DNA from: Helicobacter vulpis
Lineage (GTDB): Bacteria; Campylobacterota; Campylobacteria; Campylobacterales; Helicobacteraceae
NCBI RefSeq assembly: GCF_003660395.1
Contig: NZ_QXQT01000015.1
Location: 1-36,894, forward strand
Length of the DNA stretch: 36,894 nucleotides
Reading direction: 5' to 3'
How positions within the stretch are numbered: position 1 is the first letter of the stretch; each line of letters opens with the position of its first letter. The notes beneath the pieces are model-generated. The model had not been told where the DNA came from. It did no database searches and was given only the letters and a program-made list of their open reading frames with translations. Positions 31,427 through 36,894 of this stretch are shown one piece after another. Made by a program: the position numbers and the translations under genes.

Positions 31427-34400
31427 ATGCCAGATCCCAAAGACCCCCAAAATCAACAAGCTTTTCAGCGCGTGAGTGTGGCTCAGATTGTAGATGTGGG
31501 CAACCCCGCACAGACTCAAGCCCCCGGCCCCACGCAAACGACACCGGTCGCACAGACTCAAGCGCCCGCCACCACGCCCACAGCCCAAACGACACCGGTC
31601 GCACAGACTCAAACGCCCACCACGCCCACAGCCCAAACGACACCGGTCGCACAGACTCAGGGCCCTTTACCCCCCATTGTGCAAGAAGAGATAGACAAGC
31701 TCAAAGAACGCCAAGAAAAGCGCGCCACCCAAGCCAAAGCCGCCCTAGAGGAGGCCAAGCAGGCCCTAGAGGAGGCCAAGCAGGCCACAGACAAAGCCCA
31801 GCAAGCCTTTTTAGAAACCAAAGAGGCCAAGCTGCTTTTAGAAGAGAGTTTAACGCTCTTAGCCAGAGCTAAACAATCTAAAGAATTGGCCGATAATACT
31901 CTAGGGTTGGCCCTAACTCCTTTTGTAAAGACCCAGCTAAACCCCTTCCCAGACATTCCTCCTTTGCCAGTGGTGGTGGTCCCCAAAGACGCCACCCCCG
32001 CCCCTAAAAACACCACCGACATTGAGAAAAGCTATTTGGACCTTCTCGAGCAGGCCCTCAATAAAAATAACAATTGGAAAGAACAAATCTATCTTTCTTT
32101 GCAAGCCACACATAGAGTCCTGCTCAATTTTGAGAGCCTTAAAGAGCTTTACCGCAGCGCCTCCAGATTAGATGGCCCGGCTGAAGCGCGAGGAGTAGCG
32201 CGCCTCAATGACATCAACACACAAGTGGCGTTTATAAAAAACCTCATTGAGGATTACAACCAGTATTTCGATCACTTCAACGCGGTCATGATTCAGAATA
32301 ACGATTTGATCGCGCGCAATTTTGATCTAGTTTTAGAGCAGGTGGAGCTCATTAAGGCCTTGATCCAGCGGCTCAATGAAGAAGCCCAAGAAGTCCTAGA
32401 AATGAAGGACAACGTGAAGGCCCTTTTAGAGAAATTAGAGGGGATGGACGATCTCAAAGATGAGCTTTTAGACTTGAGCACGCAGGCACGGGTGCAGATC
32501 AAAGAATTAAGCACGCTAGCCAGTGAGAGCATGGCCACTTTGAGAGAACGCCTAGCTAGCGCGCTCAATGACATTAAGACCCAAGAGGCAGAAAGCGCGA
32601 CCAAACTCCACGAACTCCAAGAACAGCTTTTAAGAGAGTTGCACGCCCTAGACACCCTTATCAATGAGCGCGCCAACAAGCAATTTAAAGCCATTGATGC
32701 AAAGATGGACAAATTTAAAGACACTTGGGAGATCAAGTATCAAAAGCTAGAAGACGCGGTAGCAGAAATGGACAAGGTCAAAGACCGGGTGGATGACATC
32801 GAGCAAAAGGCCATGGATCGCTTTGATGAAAAATTAGACCTTTTGGCCGACCGGGCTAAGGTGTATGAAACCACCGCCCAGCAACTCTTAGACGACTATA
32901 ATCACAATGACACCGCCAAACGCGCCGCCTATGACACTAACGCCACCCAAAAGCTAGATGACTATAACGCCCAGACAGCCCAAAAGACCCAAGATTACAA
33001 CACCAACGCGCAGGCCAAGTTAGACGACTATAATCTCAATGACACCCAAAAGACCACCGCCTACAACGCCAACGCCCAAACTCTGCTAGACAACTATAAT
33101 CACAATGACGCGGCCAAAGTCGCAGAGTATGACAAGAACGCGCAAACCAAGTTAGATACTTACACTCAAAACGCCCAAGCCAAGCTAGACAACTATAATC
33201 ACAATGACGCCCAAAAGACCCAAGATTACAACACGAATGCCACCCAAAAGCTAGACAGCTATAACGCCAATGACAGCGCCAAGACTCAAGAATACGACAA
33301 GAACGCCGCGGACAAGCTAGGGGAGTTTAACGCCAAAGCCGCGCACAAATTGAGCGAATTTAACGACAACGCGCAGGCCAAGTTAGACGATTATAACGCC
33401 AATGACAGCGCCAAGCGTGCGGACTATGACGCGCATGTGGCTAGCAAGGTCCAAGAAGCCTCTGACGCGGTCAAGGCGTTTAACACCAATAATCTAGCCA
33501 AGCTCGAGCAATTTAAAAAGGACTTGCAGGACGCTAAGGACCTTTATAATGTGAATGTAACCCAGAAACTCCAAGATTTTAACGCCAACGCGCAAACCCT
33601 GCTAGACACCTATAACGCCAATGACGCGCAAAAACTCCAAGAATACAATGACAACGCGCTCGCCAAACTTGGCGACTACGATGCGCATGCGGCCCTAAAA
33701 ATCAAGGATGCACAGACCCAAGTGGCTAATTTCAATGTGAACAACTTAGCCAAGCTCGAGCAATTCAAAAAGGACATGGAGGCGCTCAAAGGGGTTTTTG
33801 ACGCCAACGCGCTCGCCAAGACCAGCGACTACAACATCAATGCCCAAACTTTGCTAGATAGCTATAACGCCAACGCCCCCACCAAACTCCAAGAATACAA
33901 TGACAACACCACGGCCAAACTCCAAGAATACAATGACAACACCACGGCCAAACTCCAAGAATACAATGACAACGCCCAAGCCAAAACCAACGACTTTTTA
34001 AGCCTCCAAAACGCCAAACTCCAAGAGTTTAACGCCAATGCGGCCCAAAAACTCAGAGATCACAACGACACCGCGCGCGTGAAGATGGAGGCGTTTTTAA
34101 ACCTTGAAAGCCAAAAAGTCCAAGCCTATAACGACAACGCCACAGCCCAGAGCGATACCTTTAACGCCAATGCCAAAACCCAAACCGACACCTTTGATGC
34201 GAACGCTAAGACCCAAACCGACACCTTTGACGCGAATGCCAGCGCTAAGACTACCGATTTTAACAACAACGCCACCACCAAGAGTGGGGAGCTTACTACC
34301 CTAGCCAACCACCAGATCGACCAGCTCAAAAAGACGCTATTCACTGAGTTATCCTCTGTGAACTTAGAAGCCAAACTTTTAGGCGAAATTGGCAAACTCC

Positions 34401-34738
34401 ACACCCAATTAAACGAGTTGCGCAAAGAGCAGACCCGTTTAGGGAGCAATTTTAAAACCAAGGTCTTCACTAAGAGTGAAACATGGCAGGCCCCTTTTTC
34501 TAGGTATTATTACATCTTTGTACAAGGAGGCACAGGGGTGGACAAGAGTGCGCAAGCTGGGGGTGTAACAAGCTTTGGCAATGTGGTAAGTGTCTCTGGA
34601 GGAGCAGGAGGGGGTACCGGTTTAGGGCAAATGGGGCCATGCAAGGCCGGGTGGTTTAATTTAGTCGCCAATGCGAGCTACAATGTGAGCGTAGGAGCTG
34701 GGGGAGTGTGCTATGTCTCTTGGGCAGAGAAAATTTAA
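31427..34738 (+). CDS. Giant phage tail fibre or receptor-binding protein with 11-residue repeats
   Basis: 1103 residues from ATG 31427; AAAGGAG at 31415-31421 selects it over an in-frame GTG at 31421. In order: a short N-terminus; a Pro/Thr/Gln tract with TTPVAQTQ repeated (about 35-80); a long heptad-like coiled coil (about 85-480); and a repeat region (about 484-950) of roughly 40 units of 11 residues, consensus x-x-K-L-x-x-Y-N-x-N-x, e.g. AQAKLDDYNLND and AQKTQDYNTNA. A second helical stretch (about 950-1010) follows. The C-terminal tip (about 1014-1103) is Gly-rich (TWQAPFSRYYYIFVQGGTG, SFGNVVSVSGGAGGGTG, YNVSVGAGGVC), like adhesin tips of phage fibres. Probably trimeric and host-recognising. 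Confidence 0.75.
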   Translation: MPDPKDPQNQQAFQRVSVAQIVDVGNPAQTQAPGPTQTTPVAQTQAPATTPTAQTTPVAQTQTPTTPTAQTTPVAQTQGPLPPIVQEEIDKLKERQEKRATQAKAALEEAKQALEEAKQATDKAQQAFLETKEAKLLLEESLTLLARAKQSKELADNTLGLALTPFVKTQLNPFPDIPPLPVVVVPKDATPAPKNTTDIEKSYLDLLEQALNKNNNWKEQIYLSLQATHRVLLNFESLKELYRSASRLDGPAEARGVARLNDINTQVAFIKNLIEDYNQYFDHFNAVMIQNNDLIARNFDLVLEQVELIKALIQRLNEEAQEVLEMKDNVKALLEKLEGMDDLKDELLDLSTQARVQIKELSTLASESMATLRERLASALNDIKTQEAESATKLHELQEQLLRELHALDTLINERANKQFKAIDAKMDKFKDTWEIKYQKLEDAVAEMDKVKDRVDDIEQKAMDRFDEKLDLLADRAKVYETTAQQLLDDYNHNDTAKRAAYDTNATQKLDDYNAQTAQKTQDYNTNAQAKLDDYNLNDTQKTTAYNANAQTLLDNYNHNDAAKVAEYDKNAQTKLDTYTQNAQAKLDNYNHNDAQKTQDYNTNATQKLDSYNANDSAKTQEYDKNAADKLGEFNAKAAHKLSEFNDNAQAKLDDYNANDSAKRADYDAHVASKVQEASDAVKAFNTNNLAKLEQFKKDLQDAKDLYNVNVTQKLQDFNANAQTLLDTYNANDAQKLQEYNDNALAKLGDYDAHAALKIKDAQTQVANFNVNNLAKLEQFKKDMEALKGVFDANALAKTSDYNINAQTLLDSYNANAPTKLQEYNDNTTAKLQEYNDNTTAKLQEYNDNAQAKTNDFLSLQNAKLQEFNANAAQKLRDHNDTARVKMEAFLNLESQKVQAYNDNATAQSDTFNANAKTQTDTFDANAKTQTDTFDANASAKTTDFNNNATTKSGELTTLANHQIDQLKKTLFTELSSVNLEAKLLGEIGKLHTQLNELRKEQTRLGSNFKTKVFTKSETWQAPFSRYYYIFVQGGTGVDKSAQAGGVTSFGNVVSVSGGAGGGTGLGQMGPCKAGWFNLVANASYNVSVGAGGVCYVSWAEKI
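31535..31662. repeat. 51/48-bp repeats encoding the TTPVAQTQ tract
   Basis: Three copies of a unit opening CAAACGACACCGGTCGCACA begin at 31535 (51 bases), 31586 (48 bases) and 31634 (partial). They are nearly identical in sequence, all multiples of three, so copy number can change without breaking the fibre gene. Confidence 0.85.
32880..34280. repeat. 33-bp periodic array in the fibre gene
   Basis: DNA counterpart of the 11-residue repeats. Most units are diverged, but 33-base units around 33883-33984 (each encoding KLQEYNDN with TTA) are almost exact triplicates, as are two units near 34175-34240 (KTQTDTFDANA). Recent expansion is likely at these spots. Confidence 0.85.
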
Positions 34739-34773
34739 GCAGAATGCTTAAATTTAAATTTGAAAGGATATAA

Positions 34774-35352
34774 ATGACCCCCCCAGATATTAGCGCAGGC
34801 CGTGGGGCTTTAGGGCTTTATAACGAGGCCATGGGGCATTTAAGAGATAGCCATGCGCGCCTAGCAACTACTTTTAAAGACTTTGCGCAGCATATGAACG
34901 CCACCACCAATAACATGATGGCGCTCTTGGATAAAGAAGAGTTGCGCAAGTACCAGCAGGGGCGCCACGCCATAGAGGACGCACGCGCCAAGCGTGCCCA
35001 AGACTTGCAAGAAGAGGCGTTTAAACACAGCCAAGCCCAAGACGCTCTAGGGGCTGCTTTTAAGCAACAGGGCCTAGATTTGCAAAAAAAGCAAATGGAT
35101 TTTAACCAAGATCAAGCGCGCTTTTCTAACCAGCTTCAAAAACAACAAGTGGCCAACCAGACTCGCGATTCTAAAGCCCGCGCGCAGCTCTTGAGAGCCC
35201 AAGCTCAGGGCCAACTTGGGCAAAATTACGGCTTTGGCAAAGTGATGACCACCAGCTATGATCCTAAGGACATCAACGCCGGCTTGCAACTCCAAAAGGG
35301 CTTAGATTTTAAAACCCCTAAGCCTTCTTTAGGGGTGATGACGCGCCCATGA
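34774..35352 (+). CDS. Coiled-coil phage protein, probable virion component
   Basis: 192 residues from ATG 34774, with GAAAGGA upstream. Almost wholly helical and Gln/Ala/Lys-rich (KKQMDFNQDQARFSNQLQKQ), with an unstructured C-terminal end (FKTPKPSLGVMTRP). It overlaps the terminase start by 4 bases (ATGA). It could be an internal virion protein or a small-terminase-like partner; there is no clear DNA-binding motif, so the first is preferred. Confidence 0.55.
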   Translation: MTPPDISAGRGALGLYNEAMGHLRDSHARLATTFKDFAQHMNATTNNMMALLDKEELRKYQQGRHAIEDARAKRAQDLQEEAFKHSQAQDALGAAFKQQGLDLQKKQMDFNQDQARFSNQLQKQQVANQTRDSKARAQLLRAQAQGQLGQNYGFGKVMTTSYDPKDINAGLQLQKGLDFKTPKPSLGVMTRP

Positions 35353-36893
35353 ACAAAGAAGAGATTCAAAGAGAATTAGCCTTAAGGGCGTTAGCCAAGA
35401 GGGATTTTTACACCTTTGTCAAACTCAAATGGGCGCGCTACAATCTAGCCCCCTTTATGGATTCTTGGCATATTGCCTATTTGTGCAAGATTTTAGAATG
35501 TACCCTACCTAGTGCGGGGGGTGATCTCATCACGCGCCTTATGATCAACATGCCCCCTAGTTATGGCAAAACCGAGATCGTAGCAAGGTGTTTTATTGCA
35601 TGGGCGCTAGGCTTGGATCGCGCGCGCAAATTCTTTTATATCAGCTACTCTGATGACTTGTGTCGCAAGATCGCCAACCAAGTCCGCGACTTGATGAAGT
35701 CCAAATTTTACGCGCAGGTGTTTTGCGAACCTTTAGAATTCTTGCAAGACAACGCCCAAGAATTCGTACTAAGAGAGGGAGGGGGACTCTTTGTAACCAC
35801 GCTTAAGAGCGCGCTAACGGGTTTTCACGCCCACCAAATCCTCATAGACGACCCGATCAAGGTGAGCGAGATGAGTTCTAAAAGCGCGGTTAAGGCGGTT
35901 AATAGCAATTTTAAAGAGAGTGTGCTAAGCCGTTTGCAGGACAACCAGAGCAACATCACGATTTTAATGCAGAGATTAGGTCTTAACGACTTGTGTGGGT
36001 TTTTACTCAGCCCGCGCGAATTTGAGAGCGAGCAAATAAGCGCTTGGCGCGTGGTCAAATTACAGGCCCTAAACACCCATGAGGATCTCTACACCTGCAA
36101 GGATTTTAGCTACACGCGCCCGCCAAATACCCCCCTTTTTCAAGCCCGCCACAATGTCGTAGAATTAGAAAACATGCGTTTACAAATGGGCAATGACGAA
36201 TTCTGTGCGCAATATCTTCAAGAACCTTTAGCCACCAGTGGGGGGTATTTTGAAGAGGGGTTTTATAAGAATGTGTTTTTGCATGAACTAGGCGATTACA
36301 ATGTCTACATCTTTGTGGACAACGCCATGAGCTTGAAAGAGAGCGCGGACAACCGCGCGATTATCGTTGTGGGGGTAGAGAATTATAAACAGAGTGTGCG
36401 TTATTGCGTGCTAGATTGTTATTGTGGGGTGTGGGATGAAGAGACGACCATCTCCTACATCTTGCAAGCCAAGCAGGCCTACCCTAGGGCAAAAACCTAT
36501 ATTGAGAGCGAGGGGGGAGGCTTAGTACTGCACCGCTTGACTTTGGCGCAGTTGGTGCGCTTTAATGAGGCGCTCAAAGCCAAGGGGCAAGCCCCTTTAG
36601 AAGAAAACATGATTTGTTACACCCCCAGCCGCAAGGTCTCTAAGGTGAGCAAGATCAAGGCCCTAAGGCCCTATTACAACACCGGGTTTTTAGTCTTTAG
36701 CCATGCATGCCAAAACCAAGAGCAGTTAAAAAAAGAACTCTTTAGCTTCAACCCAGACAGGCCCTATAAACAAGATGACTGCATAGACGCGCTAGCCAGC
36801 GCGCTAGCGCATAGCGATGTGATCCCACCCCCCAAACCCACAGAGCCCAAATTCAGCCCCCGCTACCAACTCAAAAGAACATGGAGGATCTAA
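35349..36893 (+). CDS. terL: Phage terminase large subunit
   Basis: Motor that packages DNA into proheads and cuts it. The 514 residues are complete, ending at TAA one base from the window edge. Walker A MPPSYGKTE is at about 68-76, and Walker B QILIDDP at about 162-168 (with a coupling segment in ILMQRLGLNDL). The RNase-H-like nuclease has its first Asp in YIFVDNAM (about 320), Glu in YIESEGGG (about 384) and Asp pair in DDCIDALASAL (about 476). In this prophage it lies downstream of the capsid and fibre genes rather than before them, so portal and other genes should follow beyond the window. Confidence 0.92.
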   Translation: MNKEEIQRELALRALAKRDFYTFVKLKWARYNLAPFMDSWHIAYLCKILECTLPSAGGDLITRLMINMPPSYGKTEIVARCFIAWALGLDRARKFFYISYSDDLCRKIANQVRDLMKSKFYAQVFCEPLEFLQDNAQEFVLREGGGLFVTTLKSALTGFHAHQILIDDPIKVSEMSSKSAVKAVNSNFKESVLSRLQDNQSNITILMQRLGLNDLCGFLLSPREFESEQISAWRVVKLQALNTHEDLYTCKDFSYTRPPNTPLFQARHNVVELENMRLQMGNDEFCAQYLQEPLATSGGYFEEGFYKNVFLHELGDYNVYIFVDNAMSLKESADNRAIIVVGVENYKQSVRYCVLDCYCGVWDEETTISYILQAKQAYPRAKTYIESEGGGLVLHRLTLAQLVRFNEALKAKGQAPLEENMICYTPSRKVSKVSKIKALRPYYNTGFLVFSHACQNQEQLKKELFSFNPDRPYKQDDCIDALASALAHSDVIPPPKPTEPKFSPRYQLKRTWRI

Positions 36894-36894
36894 T

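Noticed and set aside
32880-34280. CRISPR-like regular spacing
   Set aside because: The 33-base period is coding (11 residues), without constant repeats and unique spacers. It belongs to the fibre gene.
1-36894. tRNA, rRNA or tmRNA genes
   Set aside because: I looked for tRNA arms and rRNA landmarks in the gaps and saw none. The gaps are short except at 19151-19813, 26484-26894 and 30305-30645, which are described above.

Overview
The window looks like the chromosome of a gastric, non-pylori Helicobacter carrying an integrated prophage. The block ppiA-csrA-ispE-smpB-exbB-exbD-rpmH-rnpA-yidD-yidC-jag-mnmE followed by a Hom-type outer membrane protein gene is, from memory, the H. pylori HP1441-HP1453 gene order. 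Base composition is fairly balanced, with many GCGC words and poly-C/poly-G runs.

Layout. (1) 1-1662, minus: the N-terminal 554 codons of a gene running off the left edge. It has a phage-type PBECR2-like nuclease segment followed by a RelA/SpoT-like nucleotidyltransferase segment. (2) 1804-6540, minus: sdaA and sdaC (serine deamination and uptake), folP, and a secreted protein with a degenerate trypsin-like look. (3) 6614-14037, plus: a tightly packed housekeeping run from ppiA to mnmE, much of it with 1-26 base overlaps. mnmE is frameshifted near its 3' end, in a stretch of poly-C tracts. (4) 14038-19150, minus: a frameshifted Hom-like outer membrane protein gene with 14-bp repeats in its leader, a secreted coiled-coil protein, an HD-domain protein, and two TerD-family genes. 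(5) 19219-19813: an IS200/IS605 tnpA relic, three 17-bp repeats and the prophage border. (6) 19814-36894, plus: the prophage, which runs past the right edge.

The prophage begins with an integrase, then a winged-helix protein, ribbon-helix-helix proteins, a DnaB-like helicase, small zinc-ribbon proteins and a DnaG-like primase. The virion genes follow: scaffold, N4-gp56-type major capsid protein, small head proteins, an adaptor-like protein, a 1103-residue fibre protein built on an 11-residue repeat, and the large terminase. This content resembles the short-tailed Helicobacter phages of the KHP30/1961P type.

The most notable content sits between prophage genes. There is a hicB gene with a truncated hicA, and a YafQ-type toxin with a 45-residue antitoxin. 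There are also two previously unannotatable 19-codon hydrophobic ORFs (26622-26681 minus, 30447-30506 plus). These two share a leader architecture and resemble Ibs-type type I toxins. The second has a Shine-Dalgarno sequence locked in a 7-bp hairpin and an opposing TTGACA-17-CACAAT promoter placed to make an antisense RNA. I regard this pair as the best candidate for an undescribed system. Functions are read from sequence and recalled family knowledge; no searches were run.
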